This document shows positions 7,612 to 14,026 of a stretch of 20,061 bases of DNA, piece after piece. Made by a program: the position numbers and the translations under genes. This DNA comes from Lachnospiraceae bacterium. Lineage in GTDB: Bacteria; Bacillota; Clostridia; Lachnospirales; Lachnospiraceae. The notes beneath the pieces were generated by a model. It did not search any database. It was not told the origin of the DNA and saw nothing but the letters and a program-made list of their open reading frames with translations. Positions within the stretch are counted from its first letter, which is position 1. The number at the start of each line of letters is the position of its first letter. Location: contig VSOB01000054.1 of NCBI GenBank assembly GCA_009774625.1, forward strand, positions 1-20,061, in the 5' to 3' direction.

Positions 7612-8040
7612 ATGACCAGATTTGAATTTACGGAAAGTCTGCGCAAAGCGCTTTCCGGAAGAGTGAACCACAGAGTTGTCAATGAAAATGTGGCATATTA
7701 TGAACATTATATTGATGCGGAAATCAAAAAAGGACGCAGTGAAGAAGATGTGCTGGGCGGACTGGGAGATCCCAGGCTGCTGGCAAAGACCATTGTGGAT
7801 ACCACGGGAGAGAGCGACAGAGTATATGCGGACGAAGGAGAAAGCAAAGATCCGGCCTCCGGAGGAACTCTGTTCGGGCGGATTTTCCGTCTGCCTGCCT
7901 GGCTGGTTTTGCTGGTTCTGGTTTTGCTTTTTATTTTGATTATAAAGATCGTGGGCCTGGTGATTGTGACGGTGCTGCCGTTTGCCATCCCTGTGGCAGT
8001 GATTTATTATCTGATACGGTATTTCCGGCGCAGGCATTGA
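7612..8040 (+). CDS. HAAS/DUF1700-type small membrane protein
   Basis: A 142-residue protein. The N-terminal part has the HAAS/DUF1700 pattern: FTESLRKAL, then VAYYEHYIDAEIKKGRSEEDVLGGLGDPRLLAKTIV (a helical hairpin with the YYxxYI and GxSEExVxxxLGdP landmarks). Two hydrophobic segments near residues 93-113 and 114-135 end in a positively charged tail (RYFRRRH). In the family this domain often comes beside PadR regulators and is thought to transmit or anchor a signal; no PadR gene is visible here. GGAG lies just before ATG 7612. It is the second gene of the unit, followed by a hairpin at 8093. Confidence 0.82.
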   Translation: MTRFEFTESLRKALSGRVNHRVVNENVAYYEHYIDAEIKKGRSEEDVLGGLGDPRLLAKTIVDTTGESDRVYADEGESKDPASGGTLFGRIFRLPAWLVLLVLVLLFILIIKIVGLVIVTVLPFAIPVAVIYYLIRYFRRRH

Positions 8041-8092
8041 GGGCTGCGCCATAAGGACTGGGAAACACGGTATCGTTAGTTCCCGATAAAGG

Positions 8093-8127
8093 AAAACAGC
8101 CCATCAGGGGAACCGATGAGCTGTTTT
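8093..8127 (+). terminator. Hairpin, probable terminator of the HAAS unit
   Basis: AAAACAGC (8093-8100) pairs with GCTGTTTT (8120-8127); after one C/A mismatch CATC/GATG extend the stem. The T-run is part of the stem and GAGGGG follows, so it may be a weak terminator. Confidence 0.45.
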
Positions 8128-8161
8128 GAGGGGAGTATAAATAATTAATATATAAGGGTTG

Positions 8162-8193
8162 CAGATAAAGAAATTGGAGTGTTTCTTTATCTG
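8162..8193. repeat. Perfect 12-bp hairpin, function unknown
   Basis: CAGATAAAGAAA (8162-8173) and TTTCTTTATCTG (8182-8193) are exact reverse complements around the 8-nt loop TTGGAGTG. No T-run follows on either strand. It lies in the 324-bp gap 8041-8364, which otherwise holds the hairpin at 8093, an AT-rich stretch and a sigma-G-like promoter. Confidence 0.6.
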
Positions 8194-8300
8194 TTGAGGT
8201 TATTATATCTCATCTCCCGAAAAAATGCAAGCAGAAAATGATACTTTTTTCCTATTTTTTTAAAATGCCGGAATCTGGCAGATTTTTCCACTGATCGTTG

Positions 8301-8329
8301 GTATAACTTTATGGGTTTATGACATACTA
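8301..8329 (+). promoter_or_regulatory. Sigma-G (forespore) type promoter
   Basis: GTATA (8301-8305), 17-nt spacer, CATACTA (8323-8329). This fits the Bacillus sigma-G consensus GHATR-N17/18-CATWHTA at every defined position. No good sigma-A pair is present at the same place (best: TTGGTA with a 19-nt spacer). The predicted transcript would begin around 8336, about 30 nt before the Asn/Gln-rich gene. Confidence 0.55.
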
Positions 8330-8364
8330 ACACCGTAACCAATTTGAATCAGGAGGAATGTAAA

Positions 8365-8520
8365 ATGTCTAAAAACGATTACAACCAGAACGAAAAGCAG
8401 AATCAGAACTTCCAGAACAGCACAAATCAGTCTCAGGACAAATCCAACAACTGCTCTAACAGCACAAGCAACAGCCAGAAAAACAATAACCAGAACAACA
8501 ACCAGAAGAACAACTTCTAG
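8365..8520 (+). CDS. Small Asn/Gln-rich protein, candidate forespore protein
   Basis: A 51-residue gene with an excellent ribosome site (AGGAGG at 8351-8356, 8 nt before ATG). The product starts MSKNDYNQNEKQNQNF and ends QNNNQKNNF. By hand count it has 19 Asn, 9 Gln and 8 Ser, one Cys, two Phe and one Tyr; it is strongly hydrophilic with no signal peptide or membrane segment. Such composition resembles gamma-type small acid-soluble spore proteins (SspE-like), which are Gln/Asn-rich nitrogen stores in the forespore, but the SspE repeat is absent, so this is similarity in kind only. The sigma-G-like promoter and the hairpin plus T-run after the stop make it a single-gene transcript. Confidence 0.75.
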   Translation: MSKNDYNQNEKQNQNFQNSTNQSQDKSNNCSNSTSNSQKNNNQNNNQKNNF

Positions 8521-8527
8521 TTCTGGA

Positions 8528-8558
8528 CCCGGCAGTGCCGGGGTACATATCTTTTTTT
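8528..8558 (+). terminator. Hairpin with downstream T-run after the Asn/Gln-rich gene
   Basis: CCCGGC (8528-8533), loop AGT, GCCGGG (8537-8542), then after 9 nt a run of seven T (8552-8558). The gap between stem and T-run is longer than ideal, so efficiency is uncertain. Confidence 0.5.
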
Positions 8559-8567
8559 AAAAATCAT

Positions 8568-8597
8568 TTGACACTTCCCATACACCACCAGTAATAT
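8568..8597 (+). promoter_or_regulatory. Sigma-A promoter placing the start site at the ATG
   Basis: TTGACA (8568-8573), 18-nt spacer, TAATAT (8592-8597). Transcription would start near 8604, which is the A of the ATG of the methyltransferase gene. Confidence 0.75.
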
Positions 8598-8603
8598 AAA
8601 CAT

Positions 8604-9761
8604 ATGAGAAAATTTGAATTGATCGTGCCCTGCCATTTCGGGCTGGAGGCACCGCTGAAAAAAGAAATCATTGATCTGGGATATGAGATTGCCTCTGTGG
8701 AGGACGGGCGTGTTACGTTTTACGGGGATGAGGAGGCCTGTGTACGCGCCAATATTTGTCTGAGGACGGGAGAGCGGGTTTTGCTGAAGGCCGGCAGCTT
8801 TCCGGCCAGGACGTTTGAAGAGCTGTTTCAGGGGACCAAAGCGCTGCCCTGGGAGGACTATATACCAAGAGACGGGAAATTCTGGGTGGCAAAGGCAGCC
8901 AGCGTAAAGAGTGCTCTGTTCAGTCCATCGGATATTCAGTCTGTTATGAAAAAAGCGATGGTGGAACGGCTGCGGGAAACCTATCATATCGGCTGGTTTG
9001 AAGAAAACGGCGCTTCCTTCCCTCTGCGGGTCTTTCTGATGAAAGACCGTGTGACGGTAGGTCTGGACACCACCGGAGAATCTCTTCATAAGAGAGGGTA
9101 TCGGAAATTGACGGCCAAAGCGCCCATTGCGGAAAATCTGGCGGCGGCTTTGATCCTGTTGAGTCCCTGGAAGGGGGAACGGATACTGGTGGACCCTTTC
9201 TGCGGCAGCGGGACCATACCGATTGAAGCGGCTATGATGGCGGCGCATATGGCGCCGGGAAGGAGTCGGAGTTTTCTGGCGGAGAAGTGGAACCATTTGA
9301 TTGATGAAAAGCTCTGGGAAGAAATTCGCCAGGAAACCGGGGAAGAGATTACCCTGCAAGTGGATACGGATATCCAGGGGTATGATATAGACGAGAAAAT
9401 GCTGTCCGCAGCCCGTGCTAATGCCAGGCTGGCAGGTGTGGATGGCCTGATTCATTTTCAGAAACGGGATGTGGCCGATCTGAGCCATCCGAAGAAATAT
9501 GGCTTCCTGATTACCAATCCGCCCTATGGGGAACGGCTGGAGGAGAAGGAGACTCTGCCCGGTCTGTACCGGACATTGGGAGAACGTTTCCGGGCTTTGG
9601 ACAGTTGGTCTTTGTATCTGATCACTTCTTATGAAGGAGCGGAAAAAGAGATCGGCAGAAAGGCCGACCGGAACAGGAAGCTATATAACGGAATGATGAA
9701 AACCTACTATTACCAGTTTACGGGGCCGAAACCGGGCAGAAAGAACAGACAGGAGCTATAA
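8604..9761 (+). CDS. rlmL: RlmL-type 23S rRNA guanine-N2 methyltransferase (YpsC-like)
   Basis: A 385-residue protein with the layout of the RlmL N-terminal half/YpsC family. The N-terminus MRKFELIVPCHFGLEAPLKKEI is the usual opening of the ferredoxin-like part; a THUMP domain follows (about 55-155). SAM binding is shown by DPFCGSGT (197-204), and the catalytic motif IV by NPPYGER (305-311). It should methylate guanine N2 in 23S rRNA using SAM. The start is fixed by the family N-terminus, yet no Shine-Dalgarno lies before it and the promoter points to a leaderless message. Its stop overlaps the next ATG by one base. The symbol follows family habit; the exact target base is inferred. Confidence 0.92.
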   Translation: MRKFELIVPCHFGLEAPLKKEIIDLGYEIASVEDGRVTFYGDEEACVRANICLRTGERVLLKAGSFPARTFEELFQGTKALPWEDYIPRDGKFWVAKAASVKSALFSPSDIQSVMKKAMVERLRETYHIGWFEENGASFPLRVFLMKDRVTVGLDTTGESLHKRGYRKLTAKAPIAENLAAALILLSPWKGERILVDPFCGSGTIPIEAAMMAAHMAPGRSRSFLAEKWNHLIDEKLWEEIRQETGEEITLQVDTDIQGYDIDEKMLSAARANARLAGVDGLIHFQKRDVADLSHPKKYGFLITNPPYGERLEEKETLPGLYRTLGERFRALDSWSLYLITSYEGAEKEIGRKADRNRKLYNGMMKTYYYQFTGPKPGRKNRQEL

Positions 9762-10828
9762 TGCAGGAGAAGCAGCGCAGAATCATGCTCATTTGCAGCA
9801 TATTATTTTTTGCAGCCGCTATGGGGTGGATGCTTTCGTTTGCCATGGGCAGAACGGATACTGCGCAGGGAGATGCCCTGGTATCCGGCGGGAGCGGCAT
9901 GAATCCTCAGGATGAGGCATACCATAAAAGGGAATATGAAGGGGCTGCGTATGAGGCAAAATGGCAGGAGGAATCCCTCCCGCTTTCCTTTTCTTCCCAG
10001 GGAGGGCAGGGCCGGCTGGTCGTTCCGCTGACGGAAACGCCGGATGAAAATGCCCTGATGATTGACAGTCGTTACAGCCTGCACGAGATTTTGCTGATAT
10101 TGCCGGGAGAGTACGGCGAGTCAATGAAAAACAGCACGCTCACAGGGACAGATGAGATACAGGAGGTATTTTTGTCCCGTCAGGAAGGGTTTACAAGGCT
10201 GCGGATTTGTCTGGACGGAATCTATGAGCCTGTCTGCAGTGTGGAGCAGGGCAGGATAGTGCTTACATTGGAAAAGCCCCATGTACGATATGACAGGATC
10301 GTGGTTTTGGATGTATCCGAAAACGGAACGGACGGCAGCGCAGGGCAGAGTGATTGGTCAGTAAATATTGGGGATGTATGGGAACGGATTCGGTCCGGAC
10401 TGGAAAATGAAGGGATCCGCGTATATGGCATATGGGCGGAAGAGGGAATGACGGCAGAAGAGCGGGCTGCATTTGCCAATGAGCTGGGAGCGGATATGAT
10501 GATTGCTGTCCGTCCGGCCAAGGCCGGGAGTCCGGGGCCGGGTTCCTGTAAGATTTTATACAATGGCACTTACTTTATTCCCTATTTCGGAAATCAGCAG
10601 TTGGCTGTACTGCTGGAGCAGCACCTTGCCCAAACGGGCGCGGCCGACGGAACCGCCCGGATATATCAAGAGGAAATTTTACTGCAGAATGCCCAGGTGC
10701 CCGCTGCTGTGATCGAGCTGGACAACAGCGGGGATACGCTATTGTCCGATGAACTGTACAGAGCAAGTCTGGCAGAAGGGATTGCAGGCGCGGTAATGGA
10801 GGCATATACGGGCATGCAAAATTCTTAG
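9761..10828 (+). CDS. Membrane-anchored AMIN/amidase_3-like protein lacking zinc ligands
   Basis: A 355-residue protein. Residues 8-28 form a membrane anchor. Residues 85-170 look like an AMIN-type beta domain. Residues 178-350 follow the order of the N-acetylmuramoyl-L-alanine amidase 3 fold: RIVVLDVSENGTDG where active enzymes have DAGHGG; IRSGLENEGIRVYGIW; FANELGADMMIAVRPAKAG where they have ADlFiSIHaN; VPAAVIELDNSGDTLLSDEL in place of the ElGFlsN block; and a terminal AGAVMEAY helix. Both zinc His residues (GHGG and SIH) are absent, so it is probably a catalytically dead relative that binds peptidoglycan or regulates a hydrolase at the envelope. AGGAG at 9751-9755 precedes ATG 9761. It is coupled to the methyltransferase gene and 12 nt before rdgB. 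Confidence 0.72.
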   Translation: MQEKQRRIMLICSILFFAAAMGWMLSFAMGRTDTAQGDALVSGGSGMNPQDEAYHKREYEGAAYEAKWQEESLPLSFSSQGGQGRLVVPLTETPDENALMIDSRYSLHEILLILPGEYGESMKNSTLTGTDEIQEVFLSRQEGFTRLRICLDGIYEPVCSVEQGRIVLTLEKPHVRYDRIVVLDVSENGTDGSAGQSDWSVNIGDVWERIRSGLENEGIRVYGIWAEEGMTAEERAAFANELGADMMIAVRPAKAGSPGPGSCKILYNGTYFIPYFGNQQLAVLLEQHLAQTGAADGTARIYQEEILLQNAQVPAAVIELDNSGDTLLSDELYRASLAEGIAGAVMEAYTGMQNS

Positions 10829-10840
10829 GAGAGAGGCAGT

Positions 10841-11452
10841 ATGAAGGATAAGATAATCTTTGCAACAGGAAATGCAGGAAAGATGAAAGAAATACAGATG
10901 ATACTTGCGGATGTGGATGCGGAAATTCTTTCTCTGAAGGATGCGGGTATTTCGCTGGAAGTGGAAGAGAACGGCCAGACTTTTGCAGAAAATGCGCTGA
11001 TCAAGGCAAGAGCCTGCGCCGCCCGGACCGGTCTGATGGCGCTGGCGGACGATTCCGGTCTGGAAATCGACTATTTGAACCGGGAGCCGGGCATTTATTC
11101 TGCCAGATATATGGGAGAGGATACTTCTTACCATGTGAAAAACCACGCTCTGCTGGAGCGTTTGTCCGGTGTGCCGGAAGAGAAGCGGACGGCCCGGTTT
11201 GTCTGTGTGATTGCGGCTGTGCTGCCTGACGGAGCGGAATGGGTGGCGGAAGGCGTTATGGAAGGCCGGATCGGCTATGAGGAAAAAGGAGAAAACGGAT
11301 TCGGATATGATCCGATTTTTTATGTGCCGGAGTACGGACTGACCGGCGGGGAGCTGGATGCAGAGCAGAAAAATGCTGTCAGCCACAGAGGAAAGGCGCT
11401 CAGAAAGATGAAAGATATGCTGACCGCATCCGGCCTCTGGAAAACATACTGA
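10841..11452 (+). CDS. rdgB: RdgB/HAM1 XTP/dITP pyrophosphatase
   Basis: A 203-residue cytoplasmic enzyme that hydrolyses non-canonical purine nucleoside triphosphates (XTP, dITP, ITP) to monophosphate and pyrophosphate. Motifs: IIFATGNAGKMKEI at the N-terminus (the T/SxNxxK nucleotide-binding start), ENALIKARA, LADDSGLEIDYLN with the catalytic Asp, GFGYDPIFYVPEYG, and AVSHRGKALRKM near the C-terminus. Length fits the family (about 195-205). AGGAGAGAG before the ATG is a good ribosome site. Gene order rdgB then yfcE-type phosphodiesterase is common in clostridia. Confidence 0.95.
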   Translation: MKDKIIFATGNAGKMKEIQMILADVDAEILSLKDAGISLEVEENGQTFAENALIKARACAARTGLMALADDSGLEIDYLNREPGIYSARYMGEDTSYHVKNHALLERLSGVPEEKRTARFVCVIAAVLPDGAEWVAEGVMEGRIGYEEKGENGFGYDPIFYVPEYGLTGGELDAEQKNAVSHRGKALRKMKDMLTASGLWKTY

Positions 11453-11475
11453 CAAAAACCCGCAGGAGAGTTTGG

Positions 11476-11958
11476 ATGAAAATATTGATTATAAGCGATA
11501 CACATGGCAAAAACACAAATCTGTTCCGGATTCTGGAAGAAACAGGCAGGCCGGATATGCTGATCCACTGCGGAGATGTGGAAGGCAGTGAATATACCAT
11601 CAGTGAGTGCTGCGGATGCCCGGTGGAGATGGTGGCAGGAAACAATGATTTTTTCAGTACCCTTCCCAGGGAACGGGAATTTGTCATCGGCAACTATAAA
11701 GTCTGGCTGACCCACGGCCACTCTTATTATGTATCTATGGAAAATGAGACCATCAAAAAAGAAGCAACGGCAAAAGGCGTGGATATTGTCCTGTACGGAC
11801 ATACTCACAGACCGGTTATTGATGAAGAGGATACCATTATAGCAGTCAATCCGGGAAGCCTGTCTTATCCCAGACAGGCAGGACGTAAGCCCTCCTATGC
11901 CGTGATGGAACTGGATAAGGCAGGCAAAGCCCATTTTACCCTGCATTTTCTGGAGTAG
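11476..11958 (+). CDS. YfcE/MJ0936-type metallophosphoesterase
   Basis: A 160-residue phosphodiesterase with all five calcineurin-like motifs: ISDTHGK (7-12), GDVEG, GNNDFF (the family GNCD/GNND), LTHGHSYYV and YGHTHRP. The metal-binding Asp and His residues are intact, so a di-metal, active enzyme is expected; the physiological substrate of this family is not settled. GCAGGAGAG lies upstream of ATG 11476. It is the last gene of the 8604-11958 operon. Only a poor 5-bp hairpin near 11981-11993 follows, so the transcript may read on towards the tRNA-Pro terminator. Confidence 0.92.
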   Translation: MKILIISDTHGKNTNLFRILEETGRPDMLIHCGDVEGSEYTISECCGCPVEMVAGNNDFFSTLPREREFVIGNYKVWLTHGHSYYVSMENETIKKEATAKGVDIVLYGHTHRPVIDEEDTIIAVNPGSLSYPRQAGRKPSYAVMELDKAGKAHFTLHFLE

Positions 11959-12007
11959 ACAGCAGGGCAGATGCATACGCCTGTTTTGAACAGACATAAA
12001 AAATCAG

Positions 12008-12036
12008 TTGACAAGAAGAAATGGGTATACTATAAT
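12008..12036 (+). promoter_or_regulatory. Consensus sigma-A promoter of tRNA-Pro
   Basis: TTGACA (12008-12013), 17-nt spacer, TATAAT (12031-12036): both hexamers are perfect. The tRNA begins about 49 nt downstream of the expected start site. Confidence 0.9.
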
Positions 12037-12091
12037 GTAGCATGCGTTGCGGAAGGCCGTAACATTCTTTGAAAAGTGAAACGATCTGTAT

Positions 12092-12166
12092 CGGGGTGTG
12101 GCTCAGCTTGGCTAGAGCGCCTGGTTTGGGACCAGGAGGCCGCAGGTTCGAATCCTGTCACCCCGA
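12092..12166 (+). tRNA. tRNA-Pro (anticodon TGG)
   Basis: Acceptor arms CGGGGTG and CACCCCG pair fully; the anticodon stem CCTGG/CCAGG closes the loop TTTGGGA with TGG at 34-36; the T-arm GTTCGAATC is standard. The discriminator is A; CCA is not encoded. Confidence 0.97.
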
Positions 12167-12176
12167 TTGTATCAAT

Positions 12177-12228
12177 AAAGCCGCAAACACAAGATTTTTC
12201 AATAAAATCAAGTGTTTGCGGCTTTTTT
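12177..12228 (+). terminator. Strong terminator of tRNA-Pro, probably bidirectional
   Basis: A long stem, GCCGCAAACAC with GTGTTTGCGGC, extended inwards by GATTTT/AAAATC after a small AA/AA internal loop, followed by six T. The A-run on the left side makes it a possible terminator for the minus-strand gene at 12373-13215 too. Confidence 0.9.
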
Positions 12229-12235
12229 ATGCACA

Positions 12236-12280
12236 CGGGCGTCCAAAGGAAAAATGTCAGCAGAAGCTGACAAACGCCCG
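12236..12280. other. Nested inverted repeats in the tRNA-Pro/secreted-protein gap
   Basis: Outer arms CGGGCGT (12236-12242) and ACGCCCG (12274-12280); inner perfect hairpin GTCAGC-AGAA-GCTGAC (12256-12271). No gene or T-run is attached. The rest of the gap to 12372 has only a CCATAT/ATATGG hairpin at 12329-12342. Confidence 0.5.
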
Positions 12281-12372
12281 GCATGCGAGCAGAGGAAGTA
12301 AACTTTCCTGCTTGATATTCTTTGTTTTCCATATGTATATGGTAATCCATGCTGCAGGATTCTGAAAAACGT

Positions 12373-13215
12373 TTATTTGTCCCACTTACTTTTCCGCGCC
12401 GTCAGGTATACCTTAACGGAATCGTAATCTGTTGAATGTGCATGGATCTGTCCGGAAATAGCTGCGCCCGGTTTTAATTCCAAGTCTGTATCGACAAGAT
12501 AATCAGTGCCATGAGAAACAACTTTCCCGTTTTTAAAGAAAACTGCGGTGGCCTGCAGAAACTGTGCCGGTTTATCCCCTGAATTTGCTGCGGTTATGGT
12601 TACCCTGTTTCCCAAATCGGTAGTCTGGACCGATATGTCCTGTAAGACAGGAGTGTAAAAATTCTCTTCCTTTACCTGTATCACGGTGTTGAATGAAGAT
12701 ACGCCCACAACATCGCTGAAATACGTTTTTGCAAAAACCGTGCAGCCGGATGGGATATCCTCCTCTGCAGTCCTTGCCGCCCCGATTACCGACCCTGCAG
12801 AGTTTTTAGCGGCGTCAGTTATTGTGATACTGATGGTGTATGGCGACATGTTTGTAACTTCAAAAAAATGATGGGTTGCAAGGATTCCTTCATATGAATA
12901 GTCGTTTATCATAATGGAATTGGTTATGGAATCCGGAGTGTATGCGATGTTCGAAACACTCCGTACCGGGATATATACGCCATCGGCCCCCACTGCTTTA
13001 CCGTCCGGTGTTATCGTGTTGATCAGTATGCATCCGCTGGCGTCAAAATAATATAATTTCCCTCCGATTTCGGCCCACTGATCCATAAATTTACTTCCGT
13101 CATCGTTCTGGTAAGAAATCCTTCCGTCAGGCTCCTGTTTCCATTCTGCTGCATTGACCGTAAACGACACACATAACGACAATACCGCAGCAAACGCTAA
13201 AATGTTCTTTTTCAT
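12373..13215 (-). CDS. Secreted protein with choline-binding-type repeat
   Basis: A 280-residue protein with a clear signal peptide (MKKNILAFAAVLSLCVSFTV, cleavage after NAA near 22-23). The mature N-terminus carries cell-wall/choline-binding-type repeat signatures: WKQEPDGRISYQNDDGS, WAEIGGKLYYFDASGCI, a shape common to CW_binding_1 repeats (W...G..YYFD..G). Only about one and a half repeats are present, few for firm wall attachment. Residues 80-280 look like beta-rich FxLYD-like or Ig-like modules (HFFEVTNMSPYTISITITDA, RVTITAANSGDKPAQFLQA). AGGAGG precedes its ATG on the minus strand. It is monocistronic and convergent with tRNA-Pro. Function outside the cell is unknown. Confidence 0.82.
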   Translation of the reverse strand: MKKNILAFAAVLSLCVSFTVNAAEWKQEPDGRISYQNDDGSKFMDQWAEIGGKLYYFDASGCILINTITPDGKAVGADGVYIPVRSVSNIAYTPDSITNSIMINDYSYEGILATHHFFEVTNMSPYTISITITDAAKNSAGSVIGAARTAEEDIPSGCTVFAKTYFSDVVGVSSFNTVIQVKEENFYTPVLQDISVQTTDLGNRVTITAANSGDKPAQFLQATAVFFKNGKVVSHGTDYLVDTDLELKPGAAISGQIHAHSTDYDSVKVYLTARKSKWDK

Positions 13216-13487
13216 TGTATTTTCCTCCTGTAGTGTATGAAATGCCGCAGCGATGAATCATTTATGATTTTCGGCAATATTTCTGAATCCAGTATCAGAC
13301 AACCTATAGATGTCAGATAATTTATCTTGCTGTATATCAGGCAGCCCGCAGTGAAAGCAGATTTTCACAGAAATTATTTATAAAGCATTATAACATAAAA
13401 TAAACTGGTTATGGTGAACTGATAGAAATGCTTTCAAAAATCTTAAGGAAATATACTGTTTTCTCTTTTTTTCTTTTGTAAACTCCG
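13216..13487. other. Intergenic region with two small dyads
   Basis: This gap separates the divergent secreted-protein and MarR genes. It holds AATCAT-TT-ATGATT (13256-13269) and AGATAA-T-TTATCT (13315-13327), both upstream of the secreted-protein gene and possible operator sites. No convincing sigma-A promoter was found on the minus strand and no further coding frame with a ribosome site was seen. Confidence 0.4.
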
Positions 13488-13516
13488 TTGACACAGGTTT
13501 TGTCAAGTGATAAAAT
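13488..13516 (+). promoter_or_regulatory. Sigma-A promoter of the marR-MATE operon
   Basis: TTGACA (13488-13493), 17-nt spacer, TAAAAT (13511-13516) with an upstream TG (TGA-TAAAAT). The start site is expected near 13523, inside the operator. Confidence 0.85.
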
Positions 13517-13517
13517 C

Positions 13518-13543
13518 CAATTTACTAGGTAACTAGCGAATTG
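13518..13543. promoter_or_regulatory. 26-bp inverted repeat, probable MarR operator
   Basis: CAATTnnCTAG on the left is mirrored by CTAGnnAATTG on the right about a common centre. It covers the expected transcription start, so a bound MarR dimer would block the promoter: a typical autorepression layout. Confidence 0.65.
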
Positions 13544-13561
13544 CAAAAAGAGGAGTGTATT

Positions 13562-14026
13562 ATGAATCAATATCACCTGCTTTATAAAAGCCCGACAGAA
13601 CAACTCCTTGTTCTTTTTTACAAATGTACACATTGGTTTCTTTATCGAAACGGACAGGATATAGGGAAAAAGCGTGTCATGTCAATTTTGTACAGGCGTG
13701 GAGATATGACGCAAAGAAAACTTTTAGACCGTACCGGCATACGTTCCGCGTCGCTGAGCACCCTATTATCCAAAATTGAAGCGAACGGATATATCCGGCG
13801 GGAACGTTGCCCGGAGGATGCCCGGAATGTCAATATTATGCTGACGGACGCAGGGAAGGCAGAGGGTGCCCGGATCGTACAGGAACAAATACAGTTTGCA
13901 CAAAGACTGTTCTCTGCACTGGACGAACATGAGAAAATTCAATTGGTACGATTATTGGGGAAATTGTTTGCTTCATGGAAAGCAGAGAACAAATTGGAGG
14001 GCAGGGAAAATGAAGGATATGAATGA
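13562..14026 (+). CDS. MarR-family transcriptional regulator
   Basis: A 154-residue winged-helix regulator. Helix-turn-helix and wing: GDMTQRKLLDRTGIRSASLSTLLSKIEANGYIRRERCPEDARNVNIMLTDAGK, with the conserved DxR of the wing (EDARN) and the LTDAGK end. Flanking helices form the dimer interface. ATG 13562 is chosen for AGGAG at 13551-13555, 6 nt upstream; the in-frame TTG at 13541 falls in the operator. The gene overlaps the MATE transporter by 17 nt, so they are co-translated. It probably represses the operon until a toxic ligand binds. Confidence 0.9.
   Translation: MNQYHLLYKSPTEQLLVLFYKCTHWFLYRNGQDIGKKRVMSILYRRGDMTQRKLLDRTGIRSASLSTLLSKIEANGYIRRERCPEDARNVNIMLTDAGKAEGARIVQEQIQFAQRLFSALDEHEKIQLVRLLGKLFASWKAENKLEGRENEGYE

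Noticed and set aside
8264..8286. TGCC/GGCA hairpin with GATTTTT in the gap before the sigma-G promoter
   Set aside because: Only four pairs with a large loop, weaker than chance structures expected in AT-rich DNA.
8358..8363. ATG-TAA mini reading frame before the Asn/Gln-rich gene
   Set aside because: One codon long, too close to AGGAGG; the ATG at 8365 has the right spacing.
11981..11993. CTGTT-TTG-AACAG hairpin after the phosphodiesterase gene
   Set aside because: Five weak pairs followed by A-rich sequence, not a credible terminator.
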